Assembly (NCBI GenBank): GCA_008508345.1
Contig: QNGE01000111.1
Location: forward strand, 363,242-427,241
Origin: Paragonimus westermani
Taxonomy: Eukaryota; Platyhelminthes; Trematoda; Plagiorchiida; Troglotrematidae
Reading direction: 5' to 3'
DNA length: 64,000 bases
Positions 33,432-46,601 of this stretch are shown one piece after another. Numbering within the stretch: the first letter of the stretch is position 1; every line of letters begins with the position of its first letter. The notes beneath the pieces were generated by a model. That model was not told the origin of the DNA, made no database searches, and saw only the letters and a list, made by a program, of their open reading frames with translations. A program made the position numbers and the translations under genes.

Positions 33432-36400
33432 GTTTTTCGACTGTAGATTCAGAATATGTGTTCACGCGCCTTCACAAAGACAGACGATCGACGTCTGCGT
33501 TTACATTAGCTCTCTTTATGTTATTCATAGTCACCAAGGACGCTCGAGTCGATATTCATAGGTATCGCTATTTGTTGCAATTTTAAGCAAATTACCCATG
33601 TGACAATGCAAAATTGTGTGTGCAAACTGTGTTTTCCTGCTTAGATTTGGCTGGAAGTGGAGTTAGGCAACATAATAGTCGGCCAACTTCATTAGTGATT
33701 GTTACATACAATCCGTGTTGTCGCGTACGCATTCAGTTACACTCATGTCTTGCGAGAATGACAGTTCGGTACGAATCGATAAATTGACGAAGTATGTTGG
33801 GGTTCTTGGATGTGTTATTGATTCATAGGCTGACATTAGTGACTACATTCTTTATATATATATTGACTTGTCTGGTTCCTGTACACCTTATTGGCGGATT
33901 ACTGGAAGGTTTAACAGTAGATCACATGAAAAGCGAAACATGTCTTCTACGGTCTTATTTCACACCAGCGTGAAGCGAATATTTTATTTGTATGCATTAC
34001 AAATGATGTGAGAGTAACAGAATGTTCAAAATATTGTTAATTTCAAAAACCTACTAAATAGGCTTGTTCGTGACTGTTGCTGTTTATAATGCCCAACGCC
34101 CTGAATATCTAAATGTATTATATACTTTCTGGATGAGATGTGCTTTGGAGCAAGCCTAGCTTGTGACTAGTTACGATGGTTGCACAATAGCATACAATAA
34201 CAGTGTTGATTGTTACTCGTAACCGAACATTGTGGTGTGGTATAGTCGCATGAATAATTACGCTGCGGACCATGCCATACTTGTGTTCGGTATCACGTGA
34301 GGATGCTACTGCGCAAAAACGATCGCTGCGCTTACGCCAAGCATTTTCGCGGTTACTAATGCGTATTCCAGATTACAACATTTAGTGCCATGGTCAGTAA
34401 GTCTTATATGGGACTTTCGCACCTAAGATAATTGGGACATTCTGTCAAGTTGAAATTTGCCGTGTTACTCCTTAATACACGAAAGAAGAGAAGAAAGTGC
34501 GACATTTTCTCCAGGTCACTTGAAAGAGCGCTTGTTTTGACTAAAATCATAATATTTCACAACTTTTCTATTCTCCTTCCTTACTTTTTCTTTAGGCCTG
34601 TGGTGCTGAATCTATTTAAACGTGGTCACTTCTCAGGTGGGGAAAAACGAAAATTTCATTGTATCCATTGCTCTTATTGTAAATTGTGTTAATTCCATTG
34701 AGTCTACGTCATACAGTGCAACCAGTTGTTATTGACTATGGTCTCACGCGTTCCTTCACTGCTGACATTAGTATTATTGAATCTGATTGCACTTGAAGAG
34801 ACCTAGACCTTCTGTTACATTACCGTTCATTGGTATTTTCATTCATCGTATCATTGGACATAAGTTAGATAGTCTTTGCAGTTGGTATCTTCCATTCACG
34901 AATGCTCAGTCTTTCACTTTCGACTGTTTATCTTTTGCTTTCAATTCTGGTTCATCTATGGTTTTTCTTGGGCACATGAAGATTTTGAAACTTTTTTTTC
35001 ATTGTCCGCCAAATTATTCGAAACCAGAACGTGCAAACTGATTTTCTCGTGCTCACAGGTTTCTGGTTAGCCGTGACATGAGACACGTGCATTTCCGTGA
35101 AGCGTCGCACAATTGCATTTCGAATCCTGGAGCCTGCAAAGGGTGCACTGTCTTCCATGGGATCCTGTGGATGGGCTGCTCCAGTTCTGACTTCTTTAAA
35201 ACGTGACCGTCGAACGCCGAGAGTGTGCGGGGGGAAGCATACAGTATGTACATGCATCTGCATCCGCGTTTAATGGTTTCAAAGTGTTGAGGTACCTGAG
35301 CAAGAGTGACGAACTAACCCTACTGTGCAAATGGTAAGAGTTAATTGCCATGGGTACACATTAGGGGGACTTAGAAAAATACGGACCAGTTCATAATAAA
35401 TATTAAGCATATTTCGTGGACTACACTAACTACTACAAACGCTATTGTTACACTTGTTTGTCGGTTTGAGAACAACGACTTGAAAAACGCCGCTCGAAGA
35501 AAAAGCAAGCTGTTGCAGGAAACACGAATTATGAGAATCCAAAAGAATAGATTCTATACAAGAGGACTGTCAACTATGGTGCTTCATGGACTTACAGTTA
35601 ACATGTCTTTTTACAAAAGTAACGAATGCCGATAAATCCAGTCTTTTGTGTGATATGCTGAAAAATGGGCCTCAAACTCAAGTGTTCTTCAGGGTATAGG
35701 AGCGCTATCACAATCAAGCCTCACGCATCGGGACGGGGAAATGTCGCCCATAGTGAGACAACCTCCAGAAATGTGACAATTAGTGCCAGGTTCCCCAGAT
35801 AAATGTCTCAAGTTTTCTGGGAACCTAGAACAGTCAACAAGCATAGATCAGTGACGGTTTATGAGGGTAGTCCCAGTCAAGGTGTCACACTGCACTGGAT
35901 GACACGACTGATGATCCTGGAAAAAATATGGTTTGGATTACATAGTCAGCGATTGGGGAGTAGGCGGCGAGACATTTCGTGAATACTACGACCGTCTAAC
36001 CTATAACAAAGCTTATCCGTTCACACCGCATGGGCCTACTCTTTGTTCGTCAATGCCATACCCTGAAAGCGTACCGGGACGTTCACGTCTCACATGACTC
36101 ATCTTTGACCACTTTCCTCACAACTGGACAGTGGATGGAGAACAGTCTCTCCACTCGTGATTTACACGAGATAGGAATGATGATGCACAAACGTGGAACG
36201 CCCTGACCTTCCAAATGAACTGGTGTGTGGATGTAAATGGTTGATATGTCTTTAAGAGTACTGATCCACTGTCGAACAAACTGACAGAGGGTACAGTCCA
36301 TAGCTTTGAGCATGTTTCGATGACTCAAGTCTAACTAGTGTTTAATCTTCGAGATCAGCTGTTGTTTCAGATGCAGTCGCGTTTTGCTCTCTGGTCGCCA

Positions 36401-36435
36401 CAGATGACCATGGGTTTAATCTTTTGCATATTGAC
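33432..36435. other. 5' flank of the GT31 gene, no supported gene
   Basis: Short frames without motifs. A GC-richer patch at about 35,060-35,260 is open in two minus frames but unrecognised. 35,690-36,070 has scattered text that might be old Gag-like material, but it is too weak to call. Confidence 0.3.
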
Positions 36436-36439
36436 TTTG

Positions 36440-36830
36440 AGTCAGCATTACTCGAGAGCACTAGCGACGGCTGCAAGCTGCTCAGAGAGACACGTCAGAT
36501 TCTAGGCCAAAAGAACCAGTTTATCGGGTTCCGCGAAACCGCTCACCAGTATATCATGCAACTGGTAACCGAGCTCCGGTCAAGGTACAGCCAGCACCTC
36601 TTCCACTGCCACGATGAATAGCAGTTTCGATAGGTCTACGTTTGCTGGGAGAGGAAGGGTTATTCACTTTCGAACTAAATGTGATGCGGGAGCGGCACAG
36701 ATAGATTGGACAACCTTCGATTAGCAGGAGTAGGTTGAACTGTGCGGCAAGGGCATTAAATTTTGTACGTTTCAAATTTTTGGACAACAGTTTGTCAAAA
36801 CCTGGGACGGTGTTTCCCTTGCTCTTCAAG
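36440..36830 (-). mobile_element. possible R2-clade-like LINE reverse transcriptase fragment
   Basis: The minus frame 36829-36554 reads VPGFDKLLSKNLKRT, then FNLLLLIEGCPIYLCRSRITFSSKV and PSSPSKRRPIETA. The layout (PGPD.., FN..L..G..P..WK.SRT.FIPK, P..FRPI..) is that of R2/NeSL-type elements rather than the RTE or CR1 fragments elsewhere. The D of GPD and several other positions are altered. Only the RT 0-2 region is left. Clade is inference. Confidence 0.5.
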
Positions 36831-39800
36831 ATGCGTGATTTGGCGTCATCGGGTTCACGATAGGCGCTTACATATGTTTATAAATCACTTTAGAGCACAA
36901 TAGTTGATTTTATTGCGGTCGTTTGAATGAACAATCATGCATTTCAACGAAGTCTCAGATGTACGAATTTGTCATGGAAGTGGAACTTGGGCCACATGTG
37001 CCACGTAAATGGAGTGTTTCTAAGAAGTTCATCTACTGTAAATAACTTGAATCGTCACTTCAGAGTTCACCTGAAGGTAGAGACCATGATCAACTGTGAG
37101 TGGTGTTCAGCTTGAAATTAACACATCCCCGACTAATCATTAGTGATAGAAGTTGTAAATTTACATTGTGTCGGTTGTAAAAATCTATCTGATTGTGAGT
37201 ATTTCTTTAACCCACATCTCATCGCACCCTCTGCATTTACGTAAATTTTCCAGGTAGTTAAATTTAGGATGAATCATTGGACAGGACTATTTCTCTTAAT
37301 GGACCTCAGCAGTACATATCTCCCTCCGCATTGGAACTTTTACCCTGGTCACCCCGTTTTTGAGACTTATGCATTATCCAGAACGCTAGTAACCTTACAG
37401 TAGAGCATGGCTGACTAATCATGTACAAAATCTGTCGGGCGAACTTCGTGTAAATGCCGTTTAGTCTGTTCGAACATTTTACAAAGAGAACAAACATGGC
37501 TACCGAATCCTTTCTGCTGAATAATCCCCTGGTGAGGTTTACATATTCATGAAGGACGTGTCAGAAGTGATATCCTGATCTATGTTTGATAATTTTTCGG
37601 CCAGTTCGGCCCACGGCTGATGTCGCCGTACTACCTGCACAATACATTATGCCTAAGTACAATTCAAATAGTTAAGTGAATTCAGGTAAGGTTTACTCTC
37701 TGAATCTTAACAGATCGGCTGTTGGCGTTGTGAAACCGCTTCAGAAACAACAAGCACAAACATTAGGAACTTTAATCCAGCCTGGTGAAAAAGGGAAACT
37801 AGGGTCAGACGATTGGTACATCCTTACTTATTATTGGCCAATCGTTCGTATTGACATCTAATACACAATAACAAATTTATTGTTTCAACGTGTTATCTTT
37901 TGACACTTTTTAAATGGTCCTCCTTTCATTCAACACATCTTCCCTTTCGGTTGGTCATACGTACCATCTACGGTTTTTTCCCTTGGAAGTTAAGAACGTT
38001 GGTCTGCATTACATGCACTACCTACCTCAAGCGTCACAAGGCTCATTAAATTAGACTTACCAACCAACGTCTTTGGAAGAGAACCACTTGACCCAAGTGT
38101 CATTCTCTCTAGAACCCGTCGGTAGCGCATATTAGTGTTATAACCGGTACAAAAACTCCGACCAAGCTAACATTTTCCAGGTTGTTTGGTAGAGAATGTC
38201 TGCGGGCGTTTATATGCAATACATTGGCAGGAAACCACTGTTCTCACTATCGATGCAACTACCGTGTCACACTTATAGCACAATACGATCTTAGTTATTC
38301 TGTATAACTACCGTCACTACTCAACGATCTCTGACATGCTGTTTAAGAGCGATATTGTCACCCGTTTCGAGAGTGACCCATCTATGTCAAGCGGCCTCAC
38401 GAGCTCGCAATACCACATTTGCCTGTTTCCTGCGTATTGTAAGTGGTGTTAATTAGCAAACGTGAGTCGGTATAAACGCAAATTTTCAGTGGTCTGACCA
38501 GTTGTTAGTGGGGGCTACCTGGTGTTGAGAACTGGTGCGCATATCTGCTTTACGTATCCTGTACAAAATAACGAACATCATTGCTTTGATCAATAATGTT
38601 TGTGTTGTTGACAACTCAACTTAAACAAGAATAATTTTAACACTTTTGCACATCATTCTAAATCGATCCGAGGGATTTAGCAATTGGGCTCGAATTTAGA
38701 ATTTATATTCGACGTGCGTGCAAAAAGCAGATATATTTTTTGTTGCCTAGAACGCAGAAGGAACCGAACAACTTTTAGTTCACGTAAATGTTCATTTTGG
38801 CCAAAACTACATTGAACGACGGTTTTTAAGGTTTATTCAACTGATAACTTTTAACTTCCTACCTGTTTGTTTTAACATTTATCTGCGTACAAAATATTAA
38901 GTAATCCTCGTTATACCTCATGGTGTGCTGCCCGATCCGTCATGTCGCGGAGAATCGGAATTTGGTACTGTAACCTTCGAGGTCATGATGTTGATTGTAT
39001 TCTAGAAAATGTTCTCTGGAAAGTGTAAAACACGAACAAATGTCTGATAAGCAATATGCATTTTATCACAAACCAACAATTCTTTGGGATCTTTCGTAAA
39101 TCATACTTGATTTGTTGAAAAACCCACCCAATTCCGTTAGTGGTCAGCATATCATTATGACTATTTTCGATGTAATTTCTCCTCAGTGTTCGCCCTAAAA
39201 ATACGTCGGACAACCACTCATCACAAAGTTTTATCAATTTCAGTCTGTTTTCGGAAAAGCTGAACCGTGGTACATCTGTCTTAGGCAGACGCCTATTAGT
39301 GAGGAAAGACAAATATCTAACCAGCGTCTTTTTGGGAAAATTAATCAGTCACAGGTTATGTGGTTATGATACTTTGATGAATTCCAAAAGGATACAATCA
39401 AGGCAAAATGTTGAGGGCTATCGTGGTTTTAATTAGTGTGGGCGTGGAAAATATAAATTGCAGTTTTTCGCTTTGTATTCATGACTGCTCGTTTGTTGAA
39501 CGAAACTGCTTGCGCACATGTGAACTCCTACATGAACTCATTAAAACGTGTATTTAATTTGAGAGCTATAAGAAGCAAATGTTATGCGTTACGGAGTTTG
39601 ACTATTTACATTTTGGGCACAGTTCATAAGGCTGGCTGACGACAATTCCTACAATCAACGCTAATGCCTGAATCTGGCAAACTTAAACTGATAATAAGTT
39701 CAAGAATAAGTTTCACAGGTTACCGTAAACAAACCACACCCTTATGACCTAAAACGGCTGCTCACTGAACATAAAGTGCTCCCTAAAGAAGTTAGTCTTC

Positions 39801-40437
39801 ATACCGTTTTCAGTGCACGACTTATGCTACTGAAACTGAGCGGTTCTTTAATTAGTAGCTAACAGTTCAAGTTTACCATAACCATACAGTTCACCAGACA
39901 TGCGTATAATAATGTAGTACTCTTAATCTAACCGTGTTCATTTTGTAGACAGAGCACCATTGTGAGGTGTGTTATTTGAGTAAACCTCCTCAAACACGTC
40001 TGCTCCTAGTTACTGTTGATTATATGAGTAAACGAATGAAACACGCAGTGAGAAACCCAACTACAGATGAGAAATCTAGACAGCAAACACGTTCACCTGT
40101 TAGAACTTGTATATGAGACTGGTACGAGTAAGTCTCATTAAAATTTCATTGAAGAGCTTTTATGGTAGGTGTGCAGAGCATACTGTTTCAGTTTCATGGG
40201 GGAATGCATCAAAATAGGCATGGTATTACAATGAACCAGTTGCAAAATAAACTCATGTTGATAGTACGTTCACGTGAATTTCAAAGCATGGTTAACTGAT
40301 AGAACGGAAAGCAATGAGTCCGCCTAATGAGATCTTTCAATGCATAAAATATTCAGTCATTTTCAAACAAAATGTTAAATAAGAGTATACTGAAAAAACC
40401 TATAGCAATCATGACAAGAGAGTGTAGAACAGAATAG

Positions 40438-40438
<1 letters not shown>
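36831..40438. other. AT-rich stretch, no supported gene
   Basis: Frames are short. A minus frame at 39312-38983 has a faint GT31-like look (NYIENSHND) but is not convincing. A GTAAGT donor on the minus strand at about 38,060 follows a 47-bp open piece. Nothing firm. Confidence 0.3.

Positions 40439-40468
<30 letters not shown>
40439..40468. repeat. (TA)n microsatellite
   Basis: About 15 uninterrupted TA units. No coding significance. Confidence 0.95.
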
Positions 40469-40470
<2 letters not shown>

Positions 40471-41365
40471 AACATCATGGAAATGAAACGGTCTGCTAAA
40501 AGTTATCGCAAACATTATGATTTTGCAAAGTATTGAATAGAAACCAGTGAAATTGGAGTTGCTAAAATTTTAGAAGCCTACTCGTAATTATTCCGCACAA
40601 TCAGCATTTTTATTGGGTTTGTGTTGGAAGAAGCTCGAGTGTGTTGTAGCTGTATCGAGTAAGTTGTGTTGTCTCAACACGCATATCAAGAGACATAAAA
40701 GAATGCTCTCATTTGTTATACTTTCTAATATCCGATTGTTTTTATCCATGTGAACACCCTTTCGACCACTGGTGGATTAGTAAACACGGTTAAAATATGG
40801 CTTACGCAGAGTTACTGATTTGACCGTTTACCAAGGGACCCAAGTGACCAAACGGGTTTGATCAGCGGTTTTCTTCGGTACCCCATTTGAACAGAAAACT
40901 CAAGCAAGCCATTTTATCGAACGCAGCATAATTAACATCCATCCGAACAGCTAGTTTGCAGTGTTGTACTAGACACTCCATAATATGGTCTATTGGCAAG
41001 AGTTTGTTTATTATTTATTATTACGTTATTATTGTGTTCATTATCATGCTTATTATTATGTACACTATTCATCGAAATTACAGGAAATGAAAGAATTTTT
41101 CACCAAGATGCCGGTGTATTCAACCAGCGAAAACTGTGACCACAGATGCCTCTCAACCTATGTGCCATACATCGTACCCTACTGAAACGACAGCATACCT
41201 TATACACGCATACCACATATTCACTCAGTCAATCAATAGTCAATACAATGCTTTATACTTACGTATCACACTTACTTCTTGGGACACTGGGTTAAGCCAA
41301 CTGATTGTCCGTTGAACGGCAGTCGAATTGAAAGCATTTCTCAGTGGTTTGCACACTTAAGTTAT

Positions 41366-41515
41366 TTATATGTTCAACGGTAATACAACTGTCAGGAAGC
41401 TCAATTCCGCGGTTGCCGTAAAATATCCACAGTGGTCAGTGCCTCTGGAGTACCACCGTAAGACACTGAGAGCTTTAACGTTGTGATAAGAGAAATTAAC
41501 TTTCGTATTCCTGGT
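41366..41515 (-). CDS. candidate terminal coding exon, unassigned
   Basis: On the minus strand a very strong acceptor (CTTTGTTTTTTTCAG) ends at 41516. It is followed by 49 open codons to TAA at 41368-41366, with the text NFSYHNVKALSVLRWYSRG and ELSFLTVVLPLNI. The sequence is of higher complexity than the AT-rich flanks. I do not recognise the protein and no upstream exon is identified, so it is a candidate only. Confidence 0.3.
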   Translation of the reverse strand, partial: TRNTKVNFSYHNVKALSVLRWYSRGTDHCGYFTATAELSFLTVVLPLNI

Positions 41516-42668
41516 CTGAAAAAAACAAAGCGCATCGGAGCCGGAACCCAGGTATCCGAAATAGAACTGCAATTGTTTTCAAGTCACATGCAAGGGCACA
41601 TTAGTATAAGTGATGTCATCTCAAACAAAACCATCAGTTTTTCACTTAAATGTGAGTAGTTAAACGTGTCACGGAATTGATGTTTCATTGCTGTTATCCT
41701 AACTATTGTTAATAGTTTTGCCTGTAAACGTGGGGACTTGGAAACACTGAGTTTCCTTCGTGAAGCTCATCTAAACGAGGAGAACGTACTTCGCGAAGTG
41801 CCGCCATTTGGTTGTTTCTCATCAGTTGCGTGAAATGAAGACTTAGATGGACGTATCACAGCAAAACCTGATGCTACCCATCTGGCTTCACGTGGCCATG
41901 AAACTAAGGAATTCCAGTCTGAGCTAGCCTCATCCTGCAACATTGTGCCGCATTAATTCAGCCATGCGTGAGAAGAGTTTACAGCTGATGTACAGTTCGG
42001 CTGCCGACCAAAAGAACCGGAAAGTGACTTCTGACACCACCGCTGTCATAGCATTGTATTCAAACTGGTCACACTGTCTTAGACTTCGGCGCATTTTCTG
42101 TGATTTATCAGGGCATAGGAAAACTCAGCTTTTAGTTTTTGAACGGTCAGACTATCACTGCTTTAACTTGTTCAAAAACAATTATCGTTGGAGTTGAGAC
42201 TGCCCTGGTATTCGTAATTTTTTCGCATTGTATTTTCGTGTTCGTTTCCTAAAGCCATTCAACCATCAGTTCCGTCCTGTCTAAATTTGACTCGAAGCTT
42301 GTGACGGAAAGGTGTGATTTAATCCTTAGAATTTCTACGTTTCCTCTATCGGACAGCAGTGTGGATTTCTTCGGCGGGGTAGTTTTTTCGAAGTGAAAAC
42401 CATTTTCCATGGTTTATTTACATATTCTCACAAAGCATCCTGACTAATTCCAGTCAAACATTCATGCATCTGAAAACTCCAACCGCTGTCGATGTCCTAC
42501 CCATCATACTAAGCAACTATCTGATTTCGGTTCAGACATGTGATGTCTCTCTTTAAAATCACACAAGTTTCTTACGAAGTGATGTGCTGATTGGGCGGAC
42601 CGTCTATTACCCTCTTATATTAAAGTATAATACATAACGCACAACGGTCTTGGATAAACTTTCTTTAG

Positions 42669-42948
42669 ATGGTTTGACGTTAACTTCACGCTAGACACGC
42701 TCGGCAAGCAAACTGGATTACCAGGACTATACGGATCATATCCCGCCAAAAACCGCACTGAAGGATCGGTTGTCAACCAGACTGTAACATCTGCAAGACA
42801 GTTTGCTTGCACCTGTTTCGACCGTTTTTCATTAGATGACTCGAATAACGACACAAAGAAAGGATTTACTATAGTTCGTAACGATCCCCCAGCACCGTAT
42901 CACTTGCTCACTCAGAAGCAACATTTGAATTCTTATTTATATCGATAA
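42669..42948 (+). CDS. candidate terminal coding exon, unassigned, three N-glycosylation sequons
   Basis: Begins after TTTCTTTAG (42660-42668) and stays open for 92 codons to TAA at 42946-42948. The protein text (WFDVNFTLDTLGKQTGLPGL, later ARQFACTCFDRFSLDD) contains NFT, NRT and NQT and a CTC pair, suggestive of a secreted or membrane ectodomain. Codon text is richer in C/G than the flanks. No family is recognised. The opposite strand is open for 79 codons, which tempers confidence. Confidence 0.35.
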
Positions 42949-45900
42949 AGCGGAGAGAAAGCTGATCGGAAAATGCGACTGCTCATCTATCAAAGCTTGC
43001 TACATGTAGTAAACACAACCCCAGCGGGAAATAGAGAGCTTGCAGACTCGTTCACTCTCGAGATGAACCGATCAACAGTTTAGCAGGCTCGCTCAAGAGA
43101 CTGCTTGGGGGAATTGAATTGGCAGTGATGATGGATGTTATGAAATGATTACGGTTGTGTGGAAACAAGTAAAGTGGTTTTTCCATCAGCATTGATTCCG
43201 ACTAACATGGGATACTCCACGTTTAAGCTCGTTTATCTTCAAGTCGAGGAACTCGTATCGAGAAACACGTATTCGGGAGATCTGCCTTGTGTTTTACACG
43301 ATCCATCATGCGAGCCATCTCCAGTATCTTGCTCTCACACCAATGTCAGTTTTTTGGACAGTTAAGATCAGCAAAGAAACATGAAGCACTTAAAAACATG
43401 GAGGTGATCTTTGCTTGTGATATTCTTTGGCGATGGTTACATTATACATTTGGTTGAGAAACCTCCCAAATATATTACACAGACTACACATCAGAGTGCT
43501 GCAGCCTAGAACATGCATGCTGCCTCCAAAATCTTTCTGTTTGTGTGACTTCCAAAAACCACCGGTAAAACAAAATACCTGCCACTTATCACCTACAAGT
43601 AATTCTCATAGGAAGATAACGCGACGTCCGATTCTACTGATCAGAAGAAGTTTAATATATCTATCGTCATGCAAACATCTCTTTACAGTTTGCCAATTAA
43701 TCAGATAGTTCAGGTATTTTTATGATACTTATTCTACCCCCTCCCGCGTATGACCTTTGCGATGTGAAACACTGAGTTCCATGGATTCAAATCATCAACA
43801 CGGCCAGATGACAAACGGGACCAGATGTTACCGCTGCATTTATTCGCGTCGGTCGCGTACACAGAACCACTAATTATACACAAAGTCAGCGAAAAGAACA
43901 ACAATTGAACATGACGTATATTAACAAAATCAGAGAGAGTGTCATGGAAACGACACTAAATGCGTCAGTAACCTGTACACTTAGAGAAGCAGTAAATTCT
44001 GTTTGATTAACATGGCCTTTGTGAGTGTCAGCAGCTTTGGGTTCCGACTTCGTATTAACATAATGAACGATGTTGAAGGGTCAACCACCTCGCTGATGCG
44101 TTGTTAGTGTGCGTCACGGTCAGTTGCTGTTGTTCTTGCGATTCGCCTTTTGTATGTAATCAGTGGTTTTATAACTGCAATAGACGTAAATAAATGAGAC
44201 GTTAATACCTCGCAACGTTAGTCTTTGTGCCTTGTTGACAATCCTTGACAGTCATGTAGAGTAATTATGACAACCATACAAATTCCAAGAAGTCTTCAAT
44301 TCTGACGCAAGTGTACACCATAGGATGCATATATCACAATATAGGATGGAGCTGTTCATTTATGTAAGCGTATTATACCTTATAACGCTGATGTGTGAAT
44401 CACAAAGTGGGGGGGGGTGTATGGTTTACGTTAACAGTGAAATGTATTTGTTACTCCTGAGTACACTACATGATGCACTCATTTTCAATACCTTATTCTG
44501 GTTCGTGAAATGAGCGCATTATTTGAACTTCTGTATTGATTTAACAGCAGGCTGATGCTCTATAGCACAATCTGGACAAAATTGCAGCAGATTACTTATC
44601 ACTGCAAGCTAGTCCGTTTTGCAAATGACCTCAACAACAGATTCTATGATTGAACGTGAGATCAGTACAGTAGGATTGTGGTTGACTGCTTACTAATATT
44701 TGATGCGCTCAGATGGGGACAGTAAATCACCATGATCCTCAGTAACAGCTGACATCTGTTCATTCAAGCTGAAATGAGTTAACCGGGAGAGATCTAATTA
44801 CCGGACTTATCGCCGATTCATCAACGGTAGAGCGTATTCATACCTGCTGAGAACTAGGTGAACGTTAGGAAATCTGTCCAAGTGCCAGATTCCCTTGTGC
44901 GTTCAGTCCTCAGTGACTTCTCAGAAGTCAGTTCGTTACTCATCAAACGCATCACGTATTTAATCGAAACGTTTCAGTTCACGATATTATTTTAACTGTT
45001 CCAGCTCAAACGGAACTGTTAGACTCGAATTTTACTCTCATTGCAATTTATCAGCACAACACACTTCTCGATTGAGGGCAGCAGATTCACACTGGTCTCT
45101 TTCTGGTACCCACATGTTAAATACAACATCAACACTCTCGCGAACTTATGATGGAATGAAAATTTTCAAACACTTAAGTACACCTTCAATAGAAAAGTGT
45201 TTTCAGCTCTGACGACGACTATGAATGTGAAGTGTGCAGCACAACTCACTTTGCTCCAGTAGCTGACCCTTTGGTCAGAACCTTGAAATTACTTTGGGAC
45301 AGCTAAATTAATCAAACCAATTGAGTAATGCTAGACTTATTGATAAGTGTTTGCGAATTTTCATCCTTCCAGAGTGTTAAACACTCGATTTTGTCCGTTT
45401 GAGAAGTTTACTGTAAATCTTTTGTACATCGCGGTTTCCTTCAGAACAAATTGCTTGAGGCCGTATCGTGTTGCTTTGCATTGAGACAAGGAAAGTCCTC
45501 GTTCATTTGATCGATACGACTGAAACGAATATTGTAAGATCATTTTGACCGTGGCAGGCCACGAGGTCATACAAGTTCTAGTAACAATCGTTGTTCATAG
45601 CAGGAAGCGGTCGAGGGTTAACGACGCGAAACAGATAGATGGTGTGTATAACGCGTATAAACTTGGGAGTGCGATGGCAGGGAAGGATCGAAGAACCCAA
45701 TTAACAATTAACTCTTGTTTAACCTAAGCAACCACATTATTGCTGACTACTTAAAGTTCAAATACTGATCCCTCATTAAATCGCCAAGTTTGCACCTAAA
45801 CTCTTTTGTACGATGACATGTTGGTAGTCACATAATTTCATAAACTCAAAAATGTATTATCAAACTCGATGGAGGTATACCGGTGCATTTGGGCGAACTG

Positions 45901-46515
45901 ATTGAAGCTGTGATCACAACCTTCAACTGCAGCAGCGTACAATTTGAATAGATGACTAATTTGATAATTGAAAATGACAGAAGACTAGATATTTCGTCGA
46001 TAAAGTAACTTTCTTCTAGATATAATGAGGCATGCACCCCGAATTTTCCTAAGTTCAATATTTGATTAGAATTACTCTACCAAAATATCCGCAAAAAATA
46101 TTGCGGATTGGGCTTCTGATTGAAAAACACATCTATCCAAGCATGATCCTACATAAGTATAATCTATGCAGTTCCTATCATACTCATATTCAATCACACA
46201 CCAATTCGATCGAGTGCTGCCGATTTTGTGAAACTGATTGGCTAATTTTGTCATAACACCAGAATGATAACATTGGTGAACCCGATGAACAAGCTATGTA
46301 ATTATTGACCGAGTTATGCATGTTCAACTTTTCATTCTGCAAGTGCAATGATTTCAAAGTGTTTGCTTCAACAACCCGTGACTGCTACAAAAGTTTGATT
46401 TTTTATCACGACAAAATATGTTTGTGAAATAGCACTGAGCCATTGGGAAGAATCCGATAGCCATATGGTAACAGTGAGATAACCAGTCAGTAAGATCAGG
46501 TTTTTGTATTCTTAG
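42949..46515. other. AT-rich stretch, no supported gene
   Basis: Contains a run of nine to ten G near 44,408 and a faint, very diverged possible copy of repeat B at about 44,940-45,065. Short frames (43159-43365, 43427-43708 plus) lack motifs. Confidence 0.3.
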
Positions 46516-46601
46516 GGGAAGTCACCTGAGGAGCAAAGCAACGAGAACTTCGTGATCACAATGGCATCCAGTTGTAAACTAGCAAGAGTTCTTCAAAATA
46601 A
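46516..46601 (+). CDS. candidate 86-bp exon, unassigned
   Basis: Bounded by a good acceptor (TTTTTGTATTCTTAG, ending 46515) and a GTGAGT donor (46602-46607). One frame is open throughout (28 codons plus 2 nt: KSPEEQSNENFVIT, then MASSCKLARVLQN). It contains an ATG at 46561 in strong context (ACAATGG), so it could be either an internal exon or a start exon of 41 coding bases. No homology recognised. Confidence 0.35.

Noticed and set aside
35100..35140. TTCGAATCC-like B-box, possible tRNA-derived sequence
   Set aside because: No matching A box or cloverleaf could be drawn around it.
35690..36070. Possible Gag-like text on the plus strand
   Set aside because: Frames broken everywhere and no zinc knuckle or protease motif seen.
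38983..39312. Minus-strand frame with NYIENSHND, faintly like the GT31 NFTENYHN motif
   Set aside because: Only a handful of identities, no DDD box where expected and no splice structure. Chance resemblance cannot be excluded.
45253..45308. Minus-strand 55-bp open piece before GTGAGT
   Set aside because: Weak acceptor, very short. GTGAGT occurs by chance at this frequency.
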